Shown here piece after piece: positions 12,401 to 21,684 of a DNA stretch of 64,000 bases. This stretch comes from Endocalyx cinctus (Eukaryota > Ascomycota > Sordariomycetes > Amphisphaeriales > Apiosporaceae): the NCBI GenBank assembly GCA_001600455.1, contig BCKC01000011.1, positions 523,835 through 587,834 on the forward strand. Direction: 5' to 3'. Positions within the stretch are counted from its first letter, which is position 1. Each line of letters starts with the position of its first letter. A program made the translations under genes and the position numbers. The notes beneath the pieces were generated by a model, which was not told where the DNA came from, ran no database searches, and worked only from the letters and a program-made list of their open reading frames with translations.

Positions 12401-12771
12401 AGAATGGAGAGAACTTCATGGTGGTGGGCGAGAATATCCTCACACAGTGGCCGACGAGTAAAGGTGGCGGGTTCCGCCTCGCGACTGGTAGCTCCTTTGC
12501 AACACCGGTAGCTAGCGCGATCGGGGCATTGGTGCTTGGGTTTACTAGGCAAACCCTATGCAAGAGGTATAGAAAAGACATTTCCGACCGCGTATCGCTG
12601 GAGGAAATAAATACTAACGCCGGCATGACAAAGATGCTGAAGGCTATCGCCACCAAGGTTGGGAATGGATATTACTCTATTAGCCCCAAACTGTTCTGGA
12701 AAGATAATTTAATCCGGCAAGAGGAGATGAACTATGCATGGGCTACGATCGAGAGGGCTCTGAGTTATTAA
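9479..12771 (+). pseudogene. subtilisin-like (S8) protease, HET-Q2-like, with in-frame TAG
   Basis: Six exons are proposed: 9479-9778, 9851-10332, 10393-11438, 11497-11560, 11611-12055 and 12130-12771. The five introns are 50-74 nt, with frame kept at every junction (993 codons). Residues 1-600 are a fungal helical module with YYNTPWLQRLW, resembling DUF7580-type N-terminal regions. Residues about 655-980 are an S8 peptidase with all catalytic signatures: AVIDTGID (Asp about 665), DGHGTQVAG (His about 725), AATSNQG (oxyanion Asn about 831) and GSSFATP (Ser about 901). No signal peptide is seen, so it is probably cytosolic. Codon 329 (10595-10597) is TAG inside otherwise family-like coding sequence. 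It is either a nonsense mutation (CAG to TAG would be a CpA-to-TpA change), a sequence error, or is removed by a weak in-frame intron 10578-10628. The gene converges on a gasdermin gene, which points to a HET-Q2-like activating role. Called pseudogene only provisionally. Confidence 0.75.
10595..10597 (+). other. in-frame TAG in the protease gene
   Basis: The stop triplet interrupts a single continuous frame that runs from 10394 to 11438 and reads family-like on both sides. The first downstream in-frame ATG is at 10652. A candidate intron, 10578-10628 (51 nt, GTGTGC...TTTTAG), would remove it in frame, but its donor is weak and it would delete sequence that looks conserved. Confidence 0.85.
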
Positions 12772-13336
12772 GAAAAACTAGGAAATTATGTACTAAGGAA
12801 GCCAAGCTTAAAAGCAGACCCCCTCTATATGTTTGTTCCTCACTAAAGGGACGCAAAAATTATGATATTCGTAACGACATACACGATATATCAAGGCAAG
12901 ACAACCTTCGCCCCGTCAATAGGGGACTCGATGTAGGCTCTATTCTTAGGGCGATGAATCCCTCGTAAATCGCCTACCATCATGGTTTCTTTGGATTACA
13001 GGCAAAGATTATCATACGAATCGACTACTACCACTTGCACAGCGGTCGTGGTATCCTCGTCGGAGAATTCTTCCGCAGAACTTTGGATCCGTATAAAAGA
13101 GTCTTGGATAAAACTCTACCATCCAGCCATCGTAACAGGTTTAGTCTCCTGTGACTAGGAGTTCTTGGCTTAACGACGGGCTTCAAACTACTGTCTGATT
13201 CGGTCTTGCTGGTCTTTAGAAGGGGGCTTATTGGTACAATATATCTTGGGAAGTGTGGTAACTAGTGGCTCCATTTCCCTTAATAGCAACCTATACTTCA
13301 TAAATGCTACTTCTGGGAGCCGAATATCTGTTGCAC
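12772..13336. other. convergent spacer between protease and gasdermin
   Basis: This spacer of 565 bp must hold both 3' ends. An open frame at 12738-12968 partly overlaps the protease end but has no recognisable domain and no splice logic tying it to a gene. Nothing else is seen. Confidence 0.5.
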
Positions 13337-14191
13337 TCAGATTACGTCAACTTCTTCTTCTGTAGCAATGGTCACAAGTCCTTCAGCCTTCGCGTCCTCG
13401 TCCTCAAACCACTCAAACTTCAGAATCTCTACTACATCGTCCTCATCAACCCTATCACTATGGCTATTATCAAAGAGTGCCGATTCCGTGACATTGCCAC
13501 GATCGAGAAGTAGGCCGCGTAGTTTGGAGTAGAAGAACCCGCGAACACGGTATGCAAAGTCGCACTCTTCAACCACCTCGTACCCGGTCTCGATCCCCGA
13601 ACTACGGCTGTGCTCGATCCTAGCTTCGCCTTCGCCGAGGACGCCCGGGCCCGCCACGTTAGCGCCGGCGCTAGCGTTTCGACGACCCGCGGACCGCCTT
13701 TCCCTCACTTCGACCCGGCTCGCGGTAGCCGTCCCTACGACGACGTACAGCGGCTTACCAAAAAGTCCTTCCCTCGCGTACTTCGCGACGTTCTCGCCGC
13801 CGAGGGCCGTCCGCATGTACGCGTCGCCGGGCACGAAGACGGTAGCGCGCACGCCCAGAGCGTCGACCACGGCGTCGACGTCGCTGCTCAGATTCGTCGC
13901 TACCGAGCCGCCGATTTCGAAACCGCCGAGAGCCGGGATGGACGATGCCGCTCTTACCAGTAAGCTGTCGGTTTTGCGCAGCTCCGCTTTCACGGATCGT
14001 CGGACGGCCGACGAGGCGTCCCGTAGGACGTCGCGGGGGATGGGCGGGATTTCGCTCAGGTTGAGGGACGACTCGAGATTTTTCGGATCCTTGAGGATGC
14101 TGCCTAGTCGCATGATGGATCCGGGTGTCTCCGGGTAGCGCGGTACCAGCCAGAGCATGGGACCAACGAGCTGTCCGGGTTCTTGCCCCAT
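13337..14191 (-). CDS. fungal gasdermin (RCD-1 / HET-Q1 family)
   Basis: Intronless gene of 284 residues, close to the sizes I recall for Neurospora RCD-1 and Podospora HET-Q1 (about 257-280). The family pattern is clear. The N-terminus reads GQLVGPMLWLVPRYPETPG, then RLGSILKDP, ESSLNL and a basic AVRR stretch. The centre has ALGVRATVFVPG and YAREGLFGKPLYVVVGTATA. Fungal gasdermins are soluble two-part proteins: an N-terminal region that forms membrane pores once a short C-terminal inhibitory tail is removed by a protease. Residues 236-245 contain an exposed-looking Phe-Asp junction (Phe 240), followed by a 44-residue acidic tail ending EEEVDVI, similar in length to the tail removed from HET-Q1. 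The neighbouring convergent subtilisin-like protease gene matches the het-Q1/het-Q2 arrangement. No frameshift or stop is seen, so the ORF appears functional. The role in heterokaryon incompatibility or immunity-like death is inferred. Confidence 0.88.
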   Translation of the reverse strand: MGQEPGQLVGPMLWLVPRYPETPGSIMRLGSILKDPKNLESSLNLSEIPPIPRDVLRDASSAVRRSVKAELRKTDSLLVRAASSIPALGGFEIGGSVATNLSSDVDAVVDALGVRATVFVPGDAYMRTALGGENVAKYAREGLFGKPLYVVVGTATASRVEVRERRSAGRRNASAGANVAGPGVLGEGEARIEHSRSSGIETGYEVVEECDFAYRVRGFFYSKLRGLLLDRGNVTESALFDNSHSDRVDEDDVVEILKFEWFEDEDAKAEGLVTIATEEEVDVI

Positions 14192-15411
14192 CTCTAATGT
14201 TAACTAAGAATTCTTCAGAAAAACGTGATTTTTCATCAATCTATTTTTTTTTCTATAAACGCATCGGAAAAGGGAGCTATTTATATGTAGGGCTCTGATC
14301 TGATATGTCATCAGAAAATATGATGTCCGTCATTCATCGGAAGCTATCAGTCAGCTATGTAACATCTGATAAATGAAATTTTTCGCAAAAGTGAGAGGGC
14401 GTATTCCAATTCGTTATAGACTTGGGGCTTTGGAGCAGCCTGGCTGGCTCTGCCACTGCGCCTCGTTGGCATGGGCATTCGAGAATACGATGGCTTCCAC
14501 CGATAATGCGACATGTCACCTCTCTAGGGAACCGCTAATACTGCAGGCTGTACGAGTATCATTGGAATGAGCCGAATCAGGCCATGGAAAATATCACGGT
14601 ATGGTTACTATGAAGAACGAAGAATCAATCGTAGATGATGATTGATATGGTAAGTGGTATAGTGGGCGATAAACTATATTTTAGTGAGTAATACGCTATG
14701 GTTTCATTGGTAGTATGCTATAATATAGTGGGAAGTATGCTATAATGGATAGTCCACTACAGTATAGTGCTTTATGCGCCATGCTATAATGATTTATACG
14801 CTATAATATAGTGATACCGGCGGGTCAGATCATACCTCATACCATCACATACCACTCATAAAAATTAAATAATTATAATTATAGCATACTTACCACTATA
14901 TTAACAGCCTGTTTTAATGAGGTCGTACGCGATCAATTGAGCCAATTGAGCTTTATTGATATTTATCCCGTAGGACGATTGAACTCTCCTTATAGTGCCT
15001 TATAAGCCTTATGTTCTAGTACTCTTCTACGTGAAGATTAATGCTCTATTGGGAGCAAATAGGGAGCGTTGCTGCAAGTTCCTGTAGCAATTTACCGCTG
15101 CTATAGGTCAATTATAATTTGAACTGCTGAAAAATCGTACGAAACTGGCGCTGGCTGGTAGCTTACAGAAGCGCCTGAGAGTGACGGGGATGTTTAAAGG
15201 ATAGAGAGATTTGGGTGGCTTAGGCGTAGAGACATCTCACATGTAAGCCCCTGAAAGAGGACTTAGCTGTATGATAAACTATCCTAATTTCTATTGAATG
15301 TTCATACAATGTTAGTCAAAAAAAAAAGAAAAAAAAACCAGTAGTTGAGTATAACCAGTCTATTCACGTCCATATCTACATGGTATACAGCCGATACCCC
15401 AACATCCACCC
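14192..15411. other. spacer with degenerate repeats
   Basis: This 1.2-kb stretch between the gasdermin and arrestin genes has no credible gene. It holds the AT-rich repeat cluster listed separately and, at about 14,920-15,150, sequence with scattered stops that could be an eroded mobile element; I could not identify a domain. Confidence 0.5.
14648..14910. repeat. AT-rich direct and inverted repeats, possible transposon remnant
   Basis: Variants of the word TATGCTATAATATAGTG recur at least five times. A block at about 14,721-14,747 is repeated in inverted orientation at about 14,871-14,907 (TAGCATACTTACCACTATATT). Subterminal repeats of this style occur at the ends of DNA transposons and MITEs. 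No transposase ORF is visible, so this would be a remnant or non-autonomous element. Confidence 0.6.
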
Positions 15412-16848
15412 TCAGCTACCGAAGGCGCTAAGAATGCCAACCACGGTATCCACCCCTTGCAAAGCGACGTCCGCGCCGGCCATCAAATCGTCGTAATTCT
15501 TCCTCATCCCCTCCTCGCCCAGATCCCGCACCTTCTCGGCCTCCTGCGCCTCGCTCGGCGCCAGCACCGCGACCGGCGCGGAACCTCCGACGGTCCGCGT
15601 CTCGCCCGCGCAGCGCACGACGAACTTCCATTTCAGCTCGTACGAGAGGTCCGCGTTGTACGTGCGAAAAGTCGGACGAAGCCTCCGCTTCGCCCCGAAC
15701 GGGGTCTTCTTGCCCTGGCAGGACGCGCCAAGGGGGTCGAGGTAGAGACGCAAGGAGTCGCCTAGCGGATACGCCGCGAAGGTCGATCCCGGGGGGAGAG
15801 GCCTCGGAGGCGCGCGCGCTTCGGAGGGGTCTCCGGACACGGTGATCGGGTAGACCGGTATCGGGACGGGAGGAGGAGTAAAAGGTAACGGGAAGGGGAA
15901 GTCGTCCGTCTTGTCAAAATCGTGGTAGGATAGCGAACCTTTCGTCCGGATATGAGTGTAGGATTTCAGCTTCAGCTCGCTAAAACCCAAAAACTCTACT
16001 GGAGGAAGACCGCTGAGATCCCCGTCTAAAGGTAACGACGTCCACTTTGGATTATTCATCACCGCAAGGTATATGCCAAAATGTAAAGGGTCCGGATGCT
16101 CGAGTTGAATGGTAGTCGGATACTCAATATAGCTTATGAACCCAAATTTGGGAGTTTTCGACGGCCTCAGAAATCTGCTCGACTTCTGCCGGAAAGTCAG
16201 TTCGGAGTCGGCCAGCTCGGGGAGAAGTCTTGGCGTCTTGATGGTTTGGACGAAGCTCGCCGTCTGAAGACGGTGGTCTTGAATCGGTGCCTCCGTTGAT
16301 CGAGCACGGATAAAGAGAGGAAAAGTGGCGATTCTTTTAATTTTAGGTCCTGTGAGCTTGGCTAGAAGAACGTATTCGACGTACGCTTCCCCTTTCTTCC
16401 GCGCACCCCAGCCTATATCATTGTATTTACCTTTGTAATAGTAAACGGATGGTAACTTGTGCTTCGCTACATCACCTGCGGTTGACAGGTAGGGTTCGAA
16501 AACGCCCGCCTTGAATGTATCGCCTCGCATTTCTATACCAGGCTTCGTACTTTCTGGCACGGTGATGGCGAAAGGAATGCGGGCATCGTCGCTGATGTCT
16601 CCGCGATATAGAACGTACGTATGGCTGAAAAGAGAAGCTCTGCCTCGGTAGATAGTACGAGGTTGGGACGAAATGTCTATTTTCGTTTTGGAGCGACCAA
16701 AGAAGGTTAATTCGACGATACAATCGCCTGCCAGTGCTTTAGTCCGAGTGACGTTGCCAATAATGGTATCCCCAGGTACGTAGGATGATTTGAAATCATC
16801 AAGCTTAATGCCAAGCTCGTCACTACTAACGAGTCCTGATCGTGGCAT
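15412..16848 (-). CDS. arrestin-like N-terminal domain protein
   Basis: Single-exon gene of 478 residues. The first 170 residues match the arrestin N fold: LDDFKSSYVPGDTIIGNVTR at the start, a VELTFFGRSKTKI strand and an IPFAITVPE strand, as in fungal arrestin-like proteins. These act as adaptors for ubiquitination and endocytosis of plasma-membrane proteins. I see no PPxY or LPxY ubiquitin-ligase-binding motif, so it is not an obvious ART adaptor. A Pro-rich stretch (about 325-360, PFPLPFTPPPVPIPVYP) and a second strand-rich region follow. The start is set by the first ATG before the arrestin strand. The role is inferred from fold only. Confidence 0.8.
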   Translation of the reverse strand: MPRSGLVSSDELGIKLDDFKSSYVPGDTIIGNVTRTKALAGDCIVELTFFGRSKTKIDISSQPRTIYRGRASLFSHTYVLYRGDISDDARIPFAITVPESTKPGIEMRGDTFKAGVFEPYLSTAGDVAKHKLPSVYYYKGKYNDIGWGARKKGEAYVEYVLLAKLTGPKIKRIATFPLFIRARSTEAPIQDHRLQTASFVQTIKTPRLLPELADSELTFRQKSSRFLRPSKTPKFGFISYIEYPTTIQLEHPDPLHFGIYLAVMNNPKWTSLPLDGDLSGLPPVEFLGFSELKLKSYTHIRTKGSLSYHDFDKTDDFPFPLPFTPPPVPIPVYPITVSGDPSEARAPPRPLPPGSTFAAYPLGDSLRLYLDPLGASCQGKKTPFGAKRRLRPTFRTYNADLSYELKWKFVVRCAGETRTVGGSAPVAVLAPSEAQEAEKVRDLGEEGMRKNYDDLMAGADVALQGVDTVVGILSAFGS

Positions 16849-17773
16849 AGCGGGTGATGATATTAAACATTTACTAAGGTATATTCCTTTTTAAATAGAT
16901 ATAAGTCGTATCGTACAATGTTTAACTCGTCACATCTTATAAGTTATCATCGCCATTTCGGAGAAGGGCTATACTTCGAGTGGGAATTTAGCCCTGAAAG
17001 AAGGATCAAAGGGCTTGGCTTCCTATTACCTAACGCCCTTGAAGATCCTGCGGCACAATGCATGTCGATAATTTCAAAAACGTAATAGGGCAAGAGAATG
17101 TAACAGGATACAAATAAGCACTGAGGAAGATATCTGAATTTCTCAGGTGTCAGGGCATGGCACTGGTGTATGGTATGGTAAAAGACCTTAGTGTACCGAG
17201 TACTTAGTAATTACTTTCCTTTCTCCAACTTTAGGATCGACGACGATAAATATACCGATTCTTTGGAGCATTGCCTCGGTATATCGTATGTGCCGTCAAG
17301 TCACGTCAGGTCTTATATTTAGTTAGCCAGTTGAATATAGAGAACACTACTCTGTATAGTATGATACTTCAAAAAACTCCATCACTGCTGAACTTCCACC
17401 TCTGACTTTGAATTGATTACAGACTCAGGCCTTTCTCTATTCCTATAGAAACCACGGTAGATAAAATCGACAAACGTAATGATGAAATATGAATTAATAA
17501 TTAATTTGAGCACGACGATAACACTAACCTATCTCGATTAAATTAATAAGAACCCTTGCATTTTGTTCTCTCGAGTCCCTTTTCAACGGTGGTTTAATTG
17601 ATGCTTAGTAGGGATCAAGGGCCATCGCTATCGCCGTCACGTGACTGGCTATTATCTATCCTCCAATTTGGATCTAGCGTAGTGTTTAAGAATAAAAAAA
17701 AAAAGAAAAGAAATATTTCTTTTCAAGGATTTTCATCCCTTCTTTTTGCTTTTACATAAGAATTCTCCGATCA
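16849..17773. other. gene-free divergent promoter region
   Basis: About 0.9 kb between the arrestin-like gene (minus) and the Atg22-like gene (plus), AT-rich with purine/pyrimidine tracts near 17,695-17,750. No coding sequence is seen. Confidence 0.5.
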
Positions 17774-17781
17774 ATGTAATG
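17774..17781 (+). promoter_or_regulatory. start-stop element overlapping the Atg22-like start codon
   Basis: The sequence ATGTAATG contains an ATG immediately followed by TAA, whose last two bases join the next base to form the main ATG at 17,779. Start-stop uORFs can stall ribosomes and couple termination to reinitiation. It is seen directly; whether the mRNA includes it is not known. Confidence 0.45.
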
Positions 17782-19410
17782 GCATCTCCAGATTCCGCCC
17801 CCAATGATTACCACAGCGATGGATCGCCGTATCCGCTAGTGGAGGATAATCATGATGATGACGCCAAGCAACCAGCTATCGGGGGTCCCAAGACCCCAGA
17901 CCGTAGCCACGGCGTTATCGTAGCTCCCGTGTTGGCATCCGACCAGATTCCGGAGACGACCCAATGGGAAATCTGGTCTTGGTACTTATACTACGTCGGC
18001 GCGAACGGTCTCGCCCTCTTGAATTTCGGCCCGACCGCCTTCCAAAACCTGCTATCGCAAGCGGCCCCGGCCGACACGGGCCTGCTCGACTTCGGCGGCC
18101 AGCCGCGCAACGTGAACAGCATCGTGCTGCTCGCGAACGGCGTCAGCTTCGCGCTGCAGGCGGTGCTCTTCCTGATCATCGGGTCCTACGCCGACTTCGG
18201 GTCCGGCCGGCGCTGGATCCTCATCTTCTGGTCCGTCCTCTCCTTCGGCGTCGGCTTCGGCTGGCTCGGCGTGCACGACCCGTCCCGGTGGCGCGCCGGC
18301 GCGGGCTTGTACGTCGTCGGGCTCATCTGCTACCAGCTCACCCTCACGTACTGGACCGCCGCCTTTCCGGGCCTCGCCCGGAACGCGCCCGAGATGAGGG
18401 AGGCCGCGCGCGCGTACGAGGCCGGGGAGATCGCCCAGGCGGAGTACGATCGCCGCGACGAGTTCGAGCGTAGCCGGCTCAGCAACGTCGCTTTTTACGT
18501 CCAGAGCGTCGGCGAGGTCGTCATCCTCGCCATCATCGTCGGCGTCCTGTTCGGCGTGCACGCGACGGCGAGCACCGAGGCCAATAACATGGCCATCAGC
18601 GTGCTCATCGCCTTCGCCACCGGCGCCTGGCTCCTCCTATCCATACCTTGGTTCGTCTTGGAGCAGAAGCGGCCGGGGCTCAAGATTCCGCCCGGTAAGA
18701 ATATCGTCAGCGTCGGTTTCTGGCAGCTCAAGGAGGCCGTGATTAAGATCTGGCACCTTAAACAGAGTCTTATCTACCTTATCGGATATTTCTTACTGGG
18801 CGACTCGCTGAATACGACCGTCACCGTCATCGCCACGCTACAGAACGAAATCGTCGAATACGACACGTTATATCTTACATACGTCCTTATCGTCGGCATC
18901 GTCGCTCAGGGAGCCGGTATAGGCTTGTATTGGCTGATACAGAAGCACTTCAAGCTCGGTGCCAAGACCATGTTCAACGCCGTCATGGTCGCCATCGTCC
19001 TCCTCGACGGCTGGGGTATGATCGGCAATTGGACCAACAACTTCGGCTTCAAACATCTCTGGGAGATCTGGGTATATCAGGTCTTTTACGGTCTGTTCGT
19101 CTGCCCTTGGTATTCCTACTCGCAAATCATGATTTCCTCCGTCACCCCCCGCGGCCACGAGTTCCTGTTTTTCTCCCTCTTCACCATCATAGGAAAGACT
19201 TCCTCGTTTATCGGTCCCTTTGTTAGTAGCGCCATTATCGACGCATCTCCCGGAGGAGATAACAATAACGCGCCGTTCTACTTTTTATTTGCACTCAGCT
19301 TAGTGAGCGCGGTGGGTCTGTGGCTCTTCTTGGACTTGGAGAAGAGTACCAGGGAACAAGAAGCGTTCTTAGAGAAAGAACGAGAAGTAATGGATGGTGG
19401 CAGTGACTAA
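17779..19410 (+). CDS. Atg22-like major facilitator transporter
   Basis: Intronless gene of 543 residues with about 12 hydrophobic segments. The family is Atg22/vacuole effluxer-like MFS, whose yeast member exports amino acids from the vacuole during autophagy. Diagnostic stretches are EIWSWYLYYVGANGLALLNF at the first membrane segment, the TYWTAAFPGLARN motif followed by a charged cytosolic loop, and VTPRGHEFLFFSLFTIIGKTSSFIGPFVSS near the end. Filamentous fungi carry several Atg22-like paralogues, so this need not be the autophagy orthologue. The ATG at 17,779 is preferred over a non-ATG frame extension because it gives the usual soluble acidic N-terminus. Codon use in the middle is strikingly GC-rich compared with the flanks, typical of a well-expressed gene. 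Confident for family, uncertain for substrate. Confidence 0.85.
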   Translation: MASPDSAPNDYHSDGSPYPLVEDNHDDDAKQPAIGGPKTPDRSHGVIVAPVLASDQIPETTQWEIWSWYLYYVGANGLALLNFGPTAFQNLLSQAAPADTGLLDFGGQPRNVNSIVLLANGVSFALQAVLFLIIGSYADFGSGRRWILIFWSVLSFGVGFGWLGVHDPSRWRAGAGLYVVGLICYQLTLTYWTAAFPGLARNAPEMREAARAYEAGEIAQAEYDRRDEFERSRLSNVAFYVQSVGEVVILAIIVGVLFGVHATASTEANNMAISVLIAFATGAWLLLSIPWFVLEQKRPGLKIPPGKNIVSVGFWQLKEAVIKIWHLKQSLIYLIGYFLLGDSLNTTVTVIATLQNEIVEYDTLYLTYVLIVGIVAQGAGIGLYWLIQKHFKLGAKTMFNAVMVAIVLLDGWGMIGNWTNNFGFKHLWEIWVYQVFYGLFVCPWYSYSQIMISSVTPRGHEFLFFSLFTIIGKTSSFIGPFVSSAIIDASPGGDNNNAPFYFLFALSLVSAVGLWLFLDLEKSTREQEAFLEKEREVMDGGSD

Positions 19411-20106
19411 TAAATTGTTTTGGACGACGGGCCTGTTTCTTTCTTCTACCTTCACGTCTGAGGGGAAAATGTGGATGAGACACCAACTTTGATTTTCAAT
19501 CCGATTGTCATCCTATTCTCAATAATGATGAATCTTGGGTATCTATGTGCATCATAATATTAATATATAAGCGCTTCGGTCTCCCGTCAAATTTTGGTCG
19601 TAAAGCTACTCTACATCAGAAGGGAAATCCGAGTAATAGGCAGTTGGGCTATGGAAATTATCTGAAAGGATGCGTGCTTGTCCCACGAAACAAAAGTGTA
19701 GTTTTCGGGTAGAAAGAAGCGATGAATATAGACACAGGCTACGACAAACATTCCGTTGGTCAGTGTTGCATTAATTTCTATGTCAGGGGGTTACACCTCC
19801 AGCAAACTCGGCTCACCTCGACCGTTTCCACACCCGTGATTCTACACATTATTGGGAAATTATCTCATGATGCAAACCGCAGAGAACTTTATGACATCAC
19901 ATCATCTAGGAAGGTAGTTTGGAATGCGCTTCATTTGCTTGACTAACGTGAATGTGTGTCTTTTTCGTAATAGTTAGACAGTGAGTGCGAAACCGCAGGG
20001 TATAAGACCTATCCGGGGTCGTTACTTAGTTTTCCGCGAACTATATGTTTAAGACATGACAAAATCCCAATTGCTAAGACAATTTCCAACAAGGCCTCAA
20101 GTTACC
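19411..20106. other. gene-free spacer
   Basis: About 0.7 kb between two plus-strand genes. Only short open frames without recognisable domains are present; it should hold the promoter of the dioxygenase gene. Confidence 0.5.
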
Positions 20107-21272
20107 ATGAAATATACCACCCTCGTAACTTCACTCACATCCCTCTTCGGCGCAGCTACTGCTCATGGCGGCAGTAGTTTCGCTGCCGAGCTCGCACGCC
20201 GGAGCCATTACCTAGGCGAGCACTCGGCGAAAGCATTGCGTACGCGAAGCCAATGCATCTCGGGGACTCGTCATCTCGAAAGAGATCTCGTAAACTACAT
20301 GCACTCGCACGAATCTTCCGAGCCCTTTAATATCGATACCAACCCCCACGACATATTCCAAGGCGACGCGCCTTGCGTGCTGACCCCGGACGTTACAGAG
20401 GGACCTTTCTGTACGTTTCCGTTCGCTCAGCTTCTGCTTTTCGCATCTTTGTTTTTCTCCCCCTTTTTAAACGAGAATTTTTACCTAATTAATCTGACCT
20501 TGTACAGATGTCGAGGGCGAGCTCGTACGAAGCGAGATCGCGGACGGACAACCGGGGGTACCGCTCTATTTGCGTATCCGAGTCAAGGATATCGAGACGT
20601 GCGGCGACGTTTCTAACGCATATGTCGAAATTTGGCGTAAGACACGAAATATTTTCTACTCCATTGCCCAAGATGCTCATATTCATACCTAACACATGAC
20701 CGCATTATCTCCAGACACGAACGCCGACGGCATCTACGGCGGTATCGGATCTCTCCAGTAAGTCCAGCAATGATCTCAATTTCTCCCCCTCCTCGCTCTT
20801 CAACCTCGCCCTTCCTTACGCGTACTAATAATAATAATAAATACCCAGCGACCAAACCTTCTGCCGCGGTCTCCAAGTCACGGACGACCGGGGTATCGTC
20901 TCCTTCCAAACCATCTTCCCGGGGCATTACGCCGGCCGCGCGACGCACGTCCACGTCGCCGTGCACGTGCCCGGGACGGTCCAGAACGCGGACGGATCGG
21001 TCGACGACGCTACCGTGTCTCTCGGGGCGCAAGTCTTCTTCGATCAGTTTCTCGTTAACGAGACCGAGTCCGACGACGCGTATAAGCAGAACACGCAATC
21101 GTTCGTGGAGAATAGGGATGATGGCTGGTTGCAAGCCGAGGCGAGGGCGGATTTTGACCCGTTCGTCACTTGGAAGCGGGTATCTGACCCGGACGGTATT
21201 TTGGCTTGGATTACCGTTGGCGCCAACATGACGGCACATCGTGACTTTTCGGTTACTGATCATAGACCGTAA
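20107..21272 (+). CDS. extracellular intradiol ring-cleavage dioxygenase
   Basis: Four exons, 20107-20410, 20508-20636, 20715-20757 and 20849-21272, give 299 residues with frame kept at each junction. Introns are 97, 78 and 91 nt with GTACGT/GTAAGA/GTAAGT donors and CAG acceptors. Residues 1-20 are a signal peptide ending in ATAHG. The Fe(III) ligands of intradiol dioxygenases are all visible: Tyr 102 in EGPFY, Tyr 186 in PGHYAGR, and His 192 and His 194 in RATHVHV. The HTNADGIYGG stretch after the second exon is family-typical. Secreted fungal members oxidise catechol-type aromatics, including lignin- or plant-derived phenolics; the substrate here is unknown. The neighbouring secreted beta-helix and CBM9-like genes suggest a plant-degradation context. 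Confidence 0.9.
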
Positions 21273-21684
21273 ATGAAAAGATTGGCTACTTTCACTTTTG
21301 ATTCAGTAACCATTGTTTACCTCACTGCAGCCAAAGAAAGAAAAGTTCTGTTGTATCGTACTTAGACGTTAGAGGCAGCACCATACACTCTCAGGATATA
21401 CATTCAAATCACAACAAGTATTTTCTAACCTTTGTTTTAAGCGTGTCGTAAAATCTTATTCCTTATCTCGGTGAAGCCAGGGATAATTGTAGGATGTACT
21501 AGGGAAATTCTAGATAGGTATGTAAAGTAAGTCTAATTTACTAGTGGTCATCATTGTTATACTTTCCAAGCTCCCCAACACTTAAAGTTACCTTGTAAAG
21601 GATTTTTTGAGGCTACGGAACCCATATAAGAGTTACAGAGAGAGTATTTCTAGGTTAATTTTCTTTTGTTCAGTCACTACCGCC
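21273..21684. other. convergent 3' spacer
   Basis: About 0.4 kb between convergent genes; nothing beyond presumed 3' UTRs is seen. Confidence 0.5.
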
